This document shows, piece by piece, positions 9,179 through 18,452 of a DNA stretch of 64,000 bases; position 1 is the stretch's first letter; each line of letters opens with the position of its first letter. The stretch is from Hyphomicrobium sp. Lineage in GTDB: Bacteria > Pseudomonadota > Alphaproteobacteria > Rhizobiales > Hyphomicrobiaceae. The notes beneath the pieces are model-generated. The model made no database searches and was not told the DNA's origin. It saw only the letters and a program-made list of their open reading frames with translations. The DNA lies in contig NZ_WBUE01000008.1 in the NCBI RefSeq assembly GCF_009026145.1, positions 62,001 through 126,000 of the forward strand, written 5' to 3'. Made by a program: the position numbers and the translations under genes.

Positions 9179-9694
9179 ATGCCCGCTCATATGCAGTCCC
9201 CTGTCCAGTTTCCGGGTCGAGTTCGGTGTTGCGCAGTAGCAAGCGCCTTTGCCGCGGCGTGCCTCTTGGCCGTCGCGCCCCTGGCGACCGCGCACGCCGC
9301 CGACCTCGTCGTCCGCTACGACCAGTCACAGCTCCTGCGGCTGCCAAGGCCCGTCGCCGAGGTCATCATCGGCAATCCGTCCATCGCCGACGTGACGGTC
9401 CAGGGCGGCAATCTCCTCGTCGTGACCGGCAAGACGTTCGGGGTCACCAACATCATCGCGCTCGACGCCGACCGCAATGTCATCCAGGACCAGCGGGTGG
9501 TCGTCGATCAGGACGACCGCCGCACGGTGGCGGTGTATAGAGGGTCGCTCCGCAGCACCTATACGTGCGCGCCCACATGCACGCCGGCGCTTGTCATCGG
9601 CGACGATCCGAAGTACTTCGACGACGTCACCAAGGCGGCGCAAACGAAGACGGGCGCGTCGGCCCCGGCGGCTGCCACGCAAGCGCAAGAGTGA
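9179..9694 (+). CDS. Stand-alone pilus assembly N-domain protein (CpaC N-domain-like)
   Basis: Secreted protein of 171 residues: a signal peptide to about residue 40 (ending THAADL), then the pilus-assembly/secretin N domain with RLPRPVAEVIIGNPSIADVT and GKTFGVTNIIALDAD. The same domain occurs at the N-terminus of CpaC, but here no secretin follows. The C-terminal third contains a Cys pair (YTCAPTCTP) and an Ala/Thr/Gln-rich tail. It diverges from the pilin gene, so it is probably a periplasmic accessory of the Tad secretin. The exact role is unknown. Confidence 0.82.
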   Translation: MPAHMQSPVQFPGRVRCCAVASAFAAACLLAVAPLATAHAADLVVRYDQSQLLRLPRPVAEVIIGNPSIADVTVQGGNLLVVTGKTFGVTNIIALDADRNVIQDQRVVVDQDDRRTVAVYRGSLRSTYTCAPTCTPALVIGDDPKYFDDVTKAAQTKTGASAPAAATQAQE

Positions 9695-9833
9695 AGCAAG
9701 CGGAGCGCTGACCCACGCAGCTACTTCAGTTAACGGATTGATTACCGATACTGATCAATTGCGAACGAAGTAATATTTAATTCATGGGCGCAAAGATAAC
9801 GTCTGCGCGGTTGTTCGCGCGAGACGAAGCCGT

Positions 9834-10418
9834 ATGCGTTTTCTTCTAACTCCGCGTTCCAAACGCGCACCCCGGCTCGGCTCTGTGCCGCGCAGATTGC
9901 TGCATGACGACGGCGGCGCAGCGGCCATCGAATTCGCCCTCGTCGCCTTGCCGTTCCTGCTCTTCATCCTCGGCCTGTTGGGCATGGGGCTCTACTACCT
10001 GGCCGGCACCTCGCTCGAGTACGGGGTCGAAGCGGCGGCCCGCAAGATCCGCACCGGCGAGGCCGAAAAGGGTGCCATGACGGTCGGACAGTTCCGCAAT
10101 CTCGTTTGTCAGAGCGCCGGAGTGGCCATCGATTGCGGCAACATGAGCGTCATCGTGCAGCATGAGGATACGTGGGGCGAACTGAAGCCGCAGTCCTGCC
10201 TCGACAAGGATAACAACATGTCCGCCTCGACCGGCACCACCGGTGAGCAGGTCTCCAAGTATTCGGGCTCCGCGGGCCAGGTCGTCCTCGTAACCCTCTG
10301 CTACCGGTGGGACATGGCAGAGAACTTCAAGTTTCTGAAGTTGGGCAGCGGCACCGACGGATCGGGGCCGGCGATCATCCAGGCCGCCACGGCATTCAAG
10401 AGTGAGCCCTACAATTGA
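9834..10418 (+). CDS. tadE: TadE-family pseudopilin
   Basis: 194 residues with a basic N-terminus and the TadE-type segment DDGGAAAIEFALVALPFLLF, where the Glu after the hydrophobic start is the conserved pilin-like residue. One membrane helix (about residues 28-55) leads to a periplasmic domain with several Cys. It should be processed by CpaA and act as a minor pilin. It is coupled to the next gene through a TGATG junction. Start ATG at 9834. Confidence 0.87.
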   Translation: MRFLLTPRSKRAPRLGSVPRRLLHDDGGAAAIEFALVALPFLLFILGLLGMGLYYLAGTSLEYGVEAAARKIRTGEAEKGAMTVGQFRNLVCQSAGVAIDCGNMSVIVQHEDTWGELKPQSCLDKDNNMSASTGTTGEQVSKYSGSAGQVVLVTLCYRWDMAENFKFLKLGSGTDGSGPAIIQAATAFKSEPYN

Positions 10419-11053
10419 TGCACCGTGTCGAGAAACATATGCGCAGCGCAAGTGGCCCCACGGCGTCTCCCGGATTTCGCACGCGCTTCGGGCGCGACGC
10501 GCACGGCGGCGCGGCCATTGAGTTCGGCATTCTCGCACCCCTCTTGCTGTTGATGCTGCTTGGTACGATCGAGATCGGCCGCGCGGTCAACACCGACCGG
10601 CATTTCACCTCCGCGGTCGCGACGGCCGGCGATCTCGTCGCCCGCGAGGAGTTCCTCGGAACCTCCGATTCCGGGGCGACAGCCAACCTCAACAGCATGA
10701 TGGATTCGATCAAGCACCTCATGCAGCCGTACGATGCGAGCTCCCTGAAGCTCGGCATCTACTCGGTCCAAGCGTCGACCACCGACGCCTCCCAGACGAA
10801 GGTCGTGTGGAGGTATTCCTACAACGGAATGGACGTGCCGGCCGAATGCACCTCGTACGCCCTGCCGCCCAACCTCGTTGGCAAGGGCGGTAGTGTCATC
10901 GTGGTTGAAGCCGAGTACAAATACAAATCTCTATTCGGTAGCTATGTGCCCGGATTCAGCGATACGATGGACTGGAGCGACAAGTCCTACCACAGCCCGC
11001 GCAATAGCTGCGTCGACTATGTGGAAGGGGACAACTGCACGAATTCCTGCTGA
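10418..11053 (+). CDS. TadE/TadG-like pseudopilin
   Basis: 211 residues from the ATG at 10418, whose first base is the last base of the upstream stop codon. A TadE-like segment is present (HGGAAIEFGILAPLLLLMLL), with the conserved Glu, then a periplasmic domain ending in Cys-rich sequence (NSCVDYVEGDNCTNSC). An in-frame ATG at 10439 is a second possible start. It forms a two-gene unit with the preceding TadE. A VWA-bearing TadG is encoded far away (60945-62369). Confidence 0.85.
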   Translation: MHRVEKHMRSASGPTASPGFRTRFGRDAHGGAAIEFGILAPLLLLMLLGTIEIGRAVNTDRHFTSAVATAGDLVAREEFLGTSDSGATANLNSMMDSIKHLMQPYDASSLKLGIYSVQASTTDASQTKVVWRYSYNGMDVPAECTSYALPPNLVGKGGSVIVVEAEYKYKSLFGSYVPGFSDTMDWSDKSYHSPRNSCVDYVEGDNCTNSC

Positions 11054-11241
11054 GCGGCGCCGCCGCCAGCTTAGTGGTTTGATGTGTTGCCTGATGTGTT
11101 GCCCGGCCGCGCCTCGCGCAAGCCTCGGACGAATGCGCGACGAGATAATCATTTGTTGAAATTCGTTTTGTCCCGGGCTCGGGCTCGGCATAAGGTAGAC
11201 AAATCGTCAGTCTTCAAACTACTAATCGTGCGGATCAGCAC

Positions 11242-11865
11242 ATGGGCCGACGTTCCATACATACTCCCGATGAGCTCCGCGAGCTGATCATCGAGGCAAC
11301 GACCGCTATCGTCGAGCAGGCGGGTCTGGAAGGCTTGTCTGCGCGCGAGATCGCCAAGCGCGTCGGCTATTCTCCCGGCACGCTCTATAACGTGTTTGAG
11401 AACCTCGACGACCTTCTACTCATCATCGAGGCGCGGCTGCTCGACGAGCTGGCCGAGCGACTGGCCAAGGCGGACAATTCGGAACCGCCCGCTGAACGGC
11501 TGCGGCACCTGGTCAGCGCCTACTTCGCGTTCACTCAAGAGCGACCGAAGCTTTGGAACCTGCTCAACGAGCATCGCATGCCTGCCGGCCGCGAAGTTCC
11601 GCAGTGGTATCAGGCGAAGGTCGAAAACCTGCTGGCGCCATTCGAGGGGGCGCTGTCGCCATTGCTGACCAACACCGACCCGGCCTCGCAAAAGCGCCAT
11701 GCACGCACGCTGTGGGCGAGCGTGCACGGGATGACCTCGCTGTCGACGGCGGACAAGCTCTCCAGCATCACCGCGCATGCGGGGCGCTCGCTGATCGAAG
11801 ACCTCGTCTCGACCTATCTCGAGGGGCTGCAGAAGCATTGCCGCGCGGCGGCGGCGCACCGCTGA
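11242..11865 (+). CDS. TetR/AcrR family transcriptional regulator
   Basis: 207 residues. The N-terminal helix-turn-helix is clear: GLEGLSAREIAKRVGYSPGTLYNVFENLDDLL at about residues 28-60 carries the TetR recognition helix. The C-terminal domain resembles the TetR_C WHG type (FTQERPKLWNLL, TLWASVHGMTSLS). It stands alone after the pilus genes and faces a YdjM-like gene end to end. Target and ligand cannot be inferred. The approximately 190 bp upstream contains a tandem TGATGTGTTGCC direct repeat around 11081-11103. Confidence 0.88.
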   Translation: MGRRSIHTPDELRELIIEATTAIVEQAGLEGLSAREIAKRVGYSPGTLYNVFENLDDLLLIIEARLLDELAERLAKADNSEPPAERLRHLVSAYFAFTQERPKLWNLLNEHRMPAGREVPQWYQAKVENLLAPFEGALSPLLTNTDPASQKRHARTLWASVHGMTSLSTADKLSSITAHAGRSLIEDLVSTYLEGLQKHCRAAAAHR

Positions 11866-11886
11866 TCTGTCGGCAGCCGGAGCGCG

Positions 11887-12717
11887 TTATGGCGTTGCCG
11901 GCTTTGCGGCTTCCTCCATACCTGCCGCTGGCAGAGATCCCGTGGTTTGCGGCACGGCTTCGCCGGCGGGTGCCGGCCTGGCGGCGAGCCGGCTGCGGTC
12001 GATGATAACGCCAAACCAGGCGTCCTGCGGCAGCAGGCGCTGATGCAGCGCCGCCCACATCGGGCGCGAGGTGATGCCGTCGTAGAACGTCGTGATCGAA
12101 GGCGTAATGAGCAGCAGCGCCACGGCAGCGGCCGCCATGAGCGCCGAACCGGCCGGGTTGCGCCAGTCGAAAGGCTTGAACGCGGTGCCGAACGACCTCT
12201 TGATATGATTGCCGAGCACGTCGACCGAGTAGATCTCGTCGAGGATCAAATGCGTCAGGAAGCCGATCAGCAAAAAGCCGCCGGCGAGCCAGGCGACCCC
12301 GTCGGGACGGTCGAACACGTAGTAGAAGATGATCACGGTCGCAAACGCGGATGCGAGGCCGGCGATCCACGAATGCCACACGCCGCGGTGGTTGGTGAGC
12401 CGGTGAAACGCCGTGTGCAGGCCGTAGCGCACGAACAGAAGTGTAGCGAGCCACAGGATCCACATTTCGGCGATCGACAGGCGGGGCGCGAAATGGAACA
12501 AGAGCGCGAACGAGAAGAAGACCGCGAGGCCGGCGAACAGCGCGCGGCTGGGGCGCGAATCCTTCAAGTCGATGTCGGGAAGCACCGAGCCGAGCGAGCC
12601 AGCCATGGTGACGGCGACGAGGTTTTCAGGCGCGATGACGTCTGCCGCCAGCGTCAGCGTGGCGAGCGAACCTGCTACCACCGTGCCGACGACAATGTGC
12701 GTGGGGAAGTTCGCCAT
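11887..12717 (-). CDS. YdjM/DUF457-family membrane-bound metal-dependent hydrolase
   Basis: 276 residues from the ATG at 12717 (MANFPTHIVVG). Several membrane segments fill the N-terminal two thirds. Family-typical polar residues sit in LPDIDLKDS, HRLTNHRGVWHS and HLILDEIYSVD, consistent with a metal site in the YdjM family of putative inner-membrane hydrolases. The C-terminus is a poorly conserved Ala/Pro-rich tail. A longer frame to 12777 exists but adds residues without family similarity. Substrate unknown. Confidence 0.83.
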   Translation of the reverse strand: MANFPTHIVVGTVVAGSLATLTLAADVIAPENLVAVTMAGSLGSVLPDIDLKDSRPSRALFAGLAVFFSFALLFHFAPRLSIAEMWILWLATLLFVRYGLHTAFHRLTNHRGVWHSWIAGLASAFATVIIFYYVFDRPDGVAWLAGGFLLIGFLTHLILDEIYSVDVLGNHIKRSFGTAFKPFDWRNPAGSALMAAAAVALLLITPSITTFYDGITSRPMWAALHQRLLPQDAWFGVIIDRSRLAARPAPAGEAVPQTTGSLPAAGMEEAAKPATP

Positions 12718-12903
12718 GGATCGTGCCCTCCACCTCTCCTGGCCGGCGCGCCGCGACGCGCATGCCTCACTCCCCATCAGATTCGCAGGCCCGAGGGGAG
12801 TGAGGCGAATACCTGGCGTGTGGAAAAGCGTTGCCCGAACGCATTATTGCCGCAGCGCCGCAAGGGCCTTGCCGGCGGCCGCGCAGCCGCTTAATGGCGC
12901 CTG

Positions 12904-13815
12904 ATGAAGACGCCCCTCGATCCCAGCCGCAACCGGCATCAGCTCGTCGCCGCAGTCAGCATCGCCGTCGCCGTGGCGGTGATGGGCATCAAGTACGTCG
13001 CCTTCCTCATGACGGGGAGCGTGGCGCTGTTCTCCGACGCCATGGAGAGTATCGTCAACGTGCTGACGGCCGTTGCGGCGCTCATTGCCATTCGCATTGG
13101 CGCGCAGCCTCCCGACCGTGGGCACCCGTTCGGGCACCACAAGGCGGAGTATTTTGCCGCCGTGCTCGAGGGCGCGCTGATCATCGTCGCGGCGATGCTC
13201 ATCTTCCACGAGGCCTACCAAGCCTTCACCGAGCCGCGCGCGTTGACCCAGCCGGTCGCGGGCCTCGCGGTCAACGGGCTCGCCACCGCAATCAATGCCG
13301 CCTGGGCCTGGGTGCTGATCAGCCGCGGCCGGGCGTGGAGCTCGCCGGCGCTCGAGGGTGACGGCCATCATCTCTTCACCGACGTGGTTACCTCGGTCGG
13401 CGTCCTAATCGGCCTCGTGCTGGCAACGCTGACGGGATGGAACATCCTCGACCCGTTGCTCGCCGGTGCGGTCGCCATCAACATTCTACGCATCGGCTAC
13501 AATCTCGCCGTCGAGTCGATGAGCATGCTGATGGACCAAGCAGCCTCGCCGGAGATCGAGGCCCGCATCAAGGACGCGATCCGCGCCAATGGCGAGGGCG
13601 CCCTGCAGGCGCACGATATCCGCACGCGCACCGCCGGCCCGCAGACCTTCATCGAGTTCCACCTCGTCGTTCCCGGCGAGATGACAGTCAAATCGGCGCA
13701 CGATATCTGCGACCGTCTCGAGGAGGCGATCGAGAAGGAGCTGGAGAACACCGACGTCGTCATTCACGTCGAGCCCGAGCACAAAGCCAAGCGCAAGGGC
13801 GCCGTCGAGCTTTAA
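12904..13815 (+). CDS. Cation diffusion facilitator family metal exporter
   Basis: 303-residue CDF transporter. About six membrane helices span residues 15-205, followed by a cytoplasmic dimerisation domain ending HVEPEHK. Metal-site regions are SDAMESIVN in helix 2 and GDGHHLFTDVVTS in helix 5 (His-x3-Asp). In E. coli FieF the helix-2 site is D-x3-D; here the second position is Ser, with Glu one residue before it, as in a subgroup of alphaproteobacterial CDFs. Substrate is probably Zn, Fe or Mn but cannot be fixed. Upstream YdjM-like gene diverges. Confidence 0.9.
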   Translation: MKTPLDPSRNRHQLVAAVSIAVAVAVMGIKYVAFLMTGSVALFSDAMESIVNVLTAVAALIAIRIGAQPPDRGHPFGHHKAEYFAAVLEGALIIVAAMLIFHEAYQAFTEPRALTQPVAGLAVNGLATAINAAWAWVLISRGRAWSSPALEGDGHHLFTDVVTSVGVLIGLVLATLTGWNILDPLLAGAVAINILRIGYNLAVESMSMLMDQAASPEIEARIKDAIRANGEGALQAHDIRTRTAGPQTFIEFHLVVPGEMTVKSAHDICDRLEEAIEKELENTDVVIHVEPEHKAKRKGAVEL

Positions 13816-13870
13816 GCAAGCCGCGTGATTGCCCTGGCGGCGCCCAACTCTCAAGGCCTTTATCCCGTCC

Positions 13871-15139
13871 ATGAAACACATCCTCCGCCGCCGAGCCCTC
13901 ATCGCCCTGGCCGCCACCTGGTGCACGGCTATACCCGCCACGCTCGGCTGGGGCAGCGCAGGCGATGAGGTGACCGTCACCCTCGTCGGCGACGTAGGGC
14001 TCAATCGCTCCAATCAGCCGGTCGAGGCCGACGGCGTGCGCCGCGGCGCCTTCCAGACCTGGGCCGAGACGACGTCGCTGATCGACAACGAGGTCAACGG
14101 CGACCTCAACTTCATGAATGTCGAGACGGTGGTCACCGACCGTAACGACCTGCCGCGCGACACCAAGGGGCAGAGCGGCCCGTTCAACTTCCGCACCCAC
14201 CCCAACGGCATCCGCCATCTCGTCTCGCGCGGCTTCAACCTCCTGTCCCTCGCCAACAACCACTCGATGGACTACGGCGTGGCGGGGCTCGAGCAAACGC
14301 TGAAGCACGTCGGCAGGCTGCAGAGCGAGCGTCTCGCGGTGGCCGCCGGCGTCGGTATGAACAGCGAGGAGGCGAGCCGCCCGCAGCGGGTCGCCGTCAA
14401 GGGCGCCGAGATCGCGTTCGCGGCCACGGGAATCGTCACCAACAACCTCGAACGGCACCGCGCCGGCCCCGACAAGCCCGGACAGAACGCTTACCGGTTC
14501 GACGACGACTTCGCCCAAGTGCGGCGGCGGCTCGTCGCCGCGCCGGCGGCCTACCGCATCCTGTCGATTCACTACGGCGAGGAAGGCAAGGTGCGCGCCG
14601 ACGCCAAGCAGTTCGCCGACTTCCGCGCCCTGGCGGCGCAAAAGGATGGCATCGATCTCATCGTCGGGCATCATGCGCACGTTCCCCGCGGTGTCGAGAT
14701 GGCCGGCAAGTCATTGATCTTCTATGGGCTGGGCAACTTCCTGCACCAGGGCACCGCCGACATGACCGGCAAGGGCATCTGCCGCGACTATGGCCTGATG
14801 GCGCGCGTGCATCTGAAAAAGGCGCCTGACGGCAAGCTCGAGCTGCGCGCCGTGGAGGCCATCCCCGTCACCGACACCCACTTTCGTCCGCGCCGGCTGA
14901 CCGGCGAGGCAGGTGCGGCGCGCGTTTACGCGCTGAACTATCTCGACGCCGATCTCGGCGATGGTGCCGGCGCACGCGGGGTCATGTTCACGCCGCAGGC
15001 GGATGGGACCGGGCTCTATTGTCTGTCCGGCGCGGACAAGGACGGTGGCACTATCGGCGCCCTGTGCAAGAGCTACAGGCCCGCGCCGCCGATACCCGAC
15101 CGACTGCGCGCTGCCATCCCCAGCTCCTGCAGCCGCTAA
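13871..15139 (+). CDS. CapA-family (poly-gamma-glutamate synthesis type) phosphoesterase-like protein
   Basis: 422 residues from the ATG at 13871. A Tat-like or Sec signal (MKHILRRRALIALAATW) is followed by a CapA metallophosphatase fold: VTLVGDVGLN, NVETVVTD, LSLANNHSMDYG, LSIHYGEEG, LIVGHHAHVPRG and FYGLGNFLHQ in the expected order. CapA proteins take part in poly-gamma-glutamate handling in Bacillus, but many proteobacterial members stand alone, as here, and their role is unproven. rsmE begins 42 bp downstream and may be co-transcribed. Confidence 0.87.
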   Translation: MKHILRRRALIALAATWCTAIPATLGWGSAGDEVTVTLVGDVGLNRSNQPVEADGVRRGAFQTWAETTSLIDNEVNGDLNFMNVETVVTDRNDLPRDTKGQSGPFNFRTHPNGIRHLVSRGFNLLSLANNHSMDYGVAGLEQTLKHVGRLQSERLAVAAGVGMNSEEASRPQRVAVKGAEIAFAATGIVTNNLERHRAGPDKPGQNAYRFDDDFAQVRRRLVAAPAAYRILSIHYGEEGKVRADAKQFADFRALAAQKDGIDLIVGHHAHVPRGVEMAGKSLIFYGLGNFLHQGTADMTGKGICRDYGLMARVHLKKAPDGKLELRAVEAIPVTDTHFRPRRLTGEAGAARVYALNYLDADLGDGAGARGVMFTPQADGTGLYCLSGADKDGGTIGALCKSYRPAPPIPDRLRAAIPSSCSR

Positions 15140-15181
15140 GAGCGCATTTGCGCTGCGGCACTTCTCCTGGCTAATAGCGGC

Positions 15182-15922
15182 ATGGGCTCCGACAATCTCC
15201 ACGATGTGAGGCTGTTCGTCGACGCGCCGCTCGAAGCGGGCGCCGCCGTCGCCTGCACGCCGGAGCAGGCGAACTACCTCGTCAACGTCCTGCGGCTCGG
15301 CGCTGGCGCCGAGATTCTCGTTTTCAATGGGCGCGACGGCGAATGGCGCGCGCGCCTGGTCGAGACGGGCAAGCGGCGCTGCGCGCTGCGGTCCCTAACG
15401 CCGACGCGGCCGCAGCAGAACGGGCCGGACCTGCACTACGTCTTTGCGCCGCTGAAGCACGCGCGTCTCGATTACATGGTGCAGAAAGCGACGGAGCTCG
15501 GCGTCGCACACCTGCAGCCGGTACTGACGCGGCGCACGGTGGCAGCACGCGTCAACCTGGAGCGCATGCGGGCAAACGCCATCGAGGCTGCCGAGCAGTG
15601 CGGCGTGCTGCGTGTGCCGACAGTGGGCGAGCCAATGAAGCTCGAGATGCTGCTTGCGCGGTGGGAGCCGCAGCGCAGGCTGATCTTCTGCGATGAGGCT
15701 GCGGAGGTCGCTAGCCCCCTTGCCGCGCTGGCGACCATAAAGGCCGGACCGGTTGCCGTTCTCATCGGACCCGAGGGTGGCTTCGATCCAGCCGAGCGCA
15801 CGTCGCTGCGCGAAAAACCCTACGCGTCGGCGATCTCACTCGGCCCCCGGGTCATGCGCGCCGATACCGCCGCCGTCGCCGCGCTGGCACTGGTCAATGC
15901 CGCCCTCGGCGATTGGCGTTAG
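15182..15922 (+). CDS. rsmE: 16S rRNA (uracil1498-N3)-methyltransferase RsmE
   Basis: SPOUT-family methyltransferase that modifies U1498 of 16S rRNA with SAM. 246 residues. An N-terminal PUA-like domain (VRLFVDAPLEAGAAV to about residue 75) is followed by the SPOUT domain with YMVQKATELGV, AAEQCGVLRVP, the SAM-binding loop VLIGPEGGFDPAER and LGPRVMRADTAAVAAL. All are RsmE signatures. In many Hyphomicrobiales rsmE and a plant-type gshA are neighbours, as here, with one small secreted gene between them. Confidence 0.94.
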   Translation: MGSDNLHDVRLFVDAPLEAGAAVACTPEQANYLVNVLRLGAGAEILVFNGRDGEWRARLVETGKRRCALRSLTPTRPQQNGPDLHYVFAPLKHARLDYMVQKATELGVAHLQPVLTRRTVAARVNLERMRANAIEAAEQCGVLRVPTVGEPMKLEMLLARWEPQRRLIFCDEAAEVASPLAALATIKAGPVAVLIGPEGGFDPAERTSLREKPYASAISLGPRVMRADTAAVAALALVNAALGDWR

Positions 15923-16008
15923 CCGCCGGAGAGCTCGCTAAACGCGATCGAGGCCGTCCTCGCAGACAGCCTCGTCGCGCCGCACGCGATGCAGTGAACG
16001 CTCGCAGC

Positions 16009-16353
16009 CTACTTGCCGCACTTGTCGTCGAGCTTGTCCATGGCGGCATCGTAAACCTTGCCGTCCTCCGATTCCGGATCAAGGTCGGCGCCGGCCTCAA
16101 ACGCGGTCTGGAACTCCGGCCCAAGCTCCTTCATGAAGCCGTCCATCTGCTTGTCCAACTCCTCGGCCTTGCTATCGTCCTCGGCGTCGGCCGAGGACAT
16201 GACCTTGCTCATCTCGCAGTAGGTTTTCAGCTTGGCCGCATCATTGCCGACGGCCTCGAAGGTCTTCACGGCCGACTCGACCGCCGCATTCGCGGCGAGA
16301 ACCGGCGAGGCGAAAAGGCCGCAGAGGGCGAAGGCGGCCAGGTACTTTTTCAT
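16009..16353 (-). CDS. Small secreted protein of unknown function
   Basis: 114 residues from the ATG at 16353, preceded by a clear GGGAG ribosome site. A Sec signal peptide (MKKYLAAFALCGLFASPVLA) is followed by an acidic, helical mature part with two Cys (TYCEMSK and the C-terminal DDKCGK) that could form one disulfide. The Glu/Asp/Lys composition suggests a soluble periplasmic protein. No family recognised. It lies opposite to rsmE and gshA. Confidence 0.75.
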   Translation of the reverse strand: MKKYLAAFALCGLFASPVLAANAAVESAVKTFEAVGNDAAKLKTYCEMSKVMSSADAEDDSKAEELDKQMDGFMKELGPEFQTAFEAGADLDPESEDGKVYDAAMDKLDDKCGK

Positions 16354-16716
16354 TGTATTCTCCCATAGAGTTGCGAGCAAAGTTGGAGGCAGAGCGGCGA
16401 CTGGCATGACAGGGACTTCAACTCGTCAGTGCATATACCCAACTACCAACGACGGCGAGCGGTCAAAGCCGTCGAGGCACCAAAACGATCCCGCGGACAT
16501 TTCGTGGAGCGCAATAGTGTTTTTTTATGGTAGCTGCATCTCCCGCGCCACCTCCCCCGCATGGGTTGCACGCCCGTCGTCAAGGCCTTAGAGCCTCGCG
16601 TTCCAAATAGCTCAACGGGTCGGCGATACTCTTCGCCTCGCTCCGCCCTGGCGGGCGGCTCGCCAACCCCCGGATCTGCAAACGACTTCGCCGTACGAAC
16701 CCTCGAGGCCCGCTGC
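16354..16716. other. Divergent intergenic region, no gene seen
   Basis: About 360 bp between the small secreted gene (minus) and gshA (plus). A plus-strand frame that would extend gshA upstream to 16561 lacks family similarity. I see no tRNA, repeat or strong hairpin. It should hold two divergent promoters. Confidence 0.5.
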
Positions 16717-18099
16717 ATGTCGACCCGTCAAGAAGGCGCGCCAAGCCGCCTCGCTCGTTCGCGGGATGACCTCGTGGCGTGGATCGCCGCTGGGGAGAAA
16801 CCGAAGGCTGAGTGGCGGATCGGCACCGAGCATGAGAAGTTCGTCTTCCACACCGACACCCTGACGCCCGTTCCCTACGAAGGGGAGCGGAGCATCTCGG
16901 CGCTGATGAACGCCCTGATAACCCGCTTCGGCTGGGAGCCGATAATGGAGGGCGGCAAGATCATCGCTCTCAAGCGACAAGACTGCGAGCTGTGCGGCAA
17001 CATCAGCCTCGAGCCGGGTGGCCAGTTCGAGCTCTCCGGCGGCCCCGTCGAGACGCTGCACGACACGGCGGCGGAGACGCGCGAGCACCTGCGCGAAGTG
17101 CTGAGCGTTGGGGAGCCGCTCGGCATCGGCTTTCTCGGTCTAGGTTTTTCGCCCAAGTGGACGCTGGCGGAAACGCCCCACATGCCAAAGGAGCGCTACA
17201 CCATCATGACGCGCTATATGCCGACGGTCGGCAAGCGCGGCCTCGACATGATGTACCGGACGGCGACGATCCAAGTGAACCTCGACTTCGCCGATGAGGC
17301 TGACATGGTCAAGAAGCTGCGCGTCTCGCTGGCGCTGCAGCCCATCGCCACGGCGCTGTTCGCCTCCTCGCCTTTCACGGAAGGGCGCCCCAACGGCTTC
17401 AAGTCGATGCGCAGCGAAGTCTGGCGCGATACGGACCGCCGACGCACCGGCATGCTGCCGTTCGCCTTCGAGGCGGGCATGGGCTACGAGCGCTATGTCG
17501 ACTATGCGCTCTCCGTGCCGATGTACTTCGTCTACCGCAACGGTAGCTATATCGACGCCTCGGGCGCTTCGTTCCAGGACTTCCTCGACGGGCGCTTGCC
17601 GCAGCTCCCCGGCGAGCGGCCGACGCTCGACGACTGGTCCGACCATCTGACCACGCTGTTCCCAGAGGTGCGGGTGAAGCGCTTCCTCGAGATGCGCGGC
17701 GCCGACAGCGGACCCTGGCAGCGCATTTGCGCCCTGCCCGCACTGTGGGTCGGGCTGCTCTACGATGCACAGGCGCTCGATGCCGCGTGGTCGCTGGTCA
17801 AGGATTGGACGGCGGAGGAGCGCGAGGCCCTGCGCAATGCCGTCCCCAAGGCGGCGCTGGCGACGCCGTTCCGCTCGACAACCGTGCAGCACGTCGCCCG
17901 CGAGGTTCTGCACATAGCCCGCCGCGGTCTGCGCGGGCGCCGGCGCATCAATGCCGCGAGCCAGGACGAATCGGTTTACCTCGACCCCCTCGACGAGGTT
18001 GTCCTCACGGGCCGTACACTCGCCGACCGGCTGCTCGAGCGCTACGAGGGGCCCTGGTCGCGCCAAATCGACCATGTCTTTGAAGAATATGCCTTCTAA
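16717..18099 (+). CDS. gshA: Glutamate-cysteine ligase, plant/alphaproteobacterial type
   Basis: First step of glutathione synthesis: ATP-dependent joining of glutamate and cysteine. 460 residues from the ATG at 16717 (MSTRQEGAPSRL). The GCS2 family core is clear: WRIGTEHEKFVF, GNISLEPGGQFELSGGPVETLH, ERYTIMTRYMPTVGKRGLDM, MYRTATIQVNLDF and MRSEVWRDTDRRRTGMLPF. Length fits bacterial homologues of the plant enzyme. A frame open to 16561 adds a 52-residue leader with no signal-peptide character and is not adopted. Confidence 0.94.
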   Translation: MSTRQEGAPSRLARSRDDLVAWIAAGEKPKAEWRIGTEHEKFVFHTDTLTPVPYEGERSISALMNALITRFGWEPIMEGGKIIALKRQDCELCGNISLEPGGQFELSGGPVETLHDTAAETREHLREVLSVGEPLGIGFLGLGFSPKWTLAETPHMPKERYTIMTRYMPTVGKRGLDMMYRTATIQVNLDFADEADMVKKLRVSLALQPIATALFASSPFTEGRPNGFKSMRSEVWRDTDRRRTGMLPFAFEAGMGYERYVDYALSVPMYFVYRNGSYIDASGASFQDFLDGRLPQLPGERPTLDDWSDHLTTLFPEVRVKRFLEMRGADSGPWQRICALPALWVGLLYDAQALDAAWSLVKDWTAEEREALRNAVPKAALATPFRSTTVQHVAREVLHIARRGLRGRRRINAASQDESVYLDPLDEVVLTGRTLADRLLERYEGPWSRQIDHVFEEYAF

Positions 18100-18230
18100 G
18101 ACACTGGCGCGGCGGTTCAGCTTGTGTTCATCCTAGGCAACGTTAACTCGGACCTAGGGCGCAGGGGGCATTCTCTGGGTATCCGTTTCAACGGGCCGAA
18201 GCGTATGCCGCAAGCGGCGGGAGAACGAAC

Positions 18231-18449
18231 GTGCTCGGACGCAAGTTGAATTGGGCACTGGCGAGCGCCGTGGCGGTCGCGGCCCTGCTCATCGCCATTG
18301 GCCTCGCCTCGATCGACCGCGTCTCGGCGAACCAGTGCGGCGCCGGATGCAAGAGCGCCTACAACCAGTGCCGCATCTCCACCAAGGGATCGCCGAGCTG
18401 CGAGATCGCCTTCACGCGATGCATGCAAAGCTGCATCGTCGGCAAGTAA
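18231..18449 (+). CDS. Small secreted six-cysteine protein
   Basis: 72 residues from a GTG at 18231 behind a GGGAGAA ribosome site. A hydrophobic N-terminus (residues 8-28) acts as signal peptide or anchor. The remaining about 38 residues hold six Cys at 36, 40, 47, 57, 64 and 68, spaced C-x3-C-x6-C-x9-C-x6-C-x3-C, which is exactly symmetrical. This suggests a disulfide-stapled helical hairpin in the periplasm. It ends 3 bp before the convergent end of lutC. No family recognised. Confidence 0.7.
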   Translation: MLGRKLNWALASAVAVAALLIAIGLASIDRVSANQCGAGCKSAYNQCRISTKGSPSCEIAFTRCMQSCIVGK

Positions 18450-18452
18450 GGA

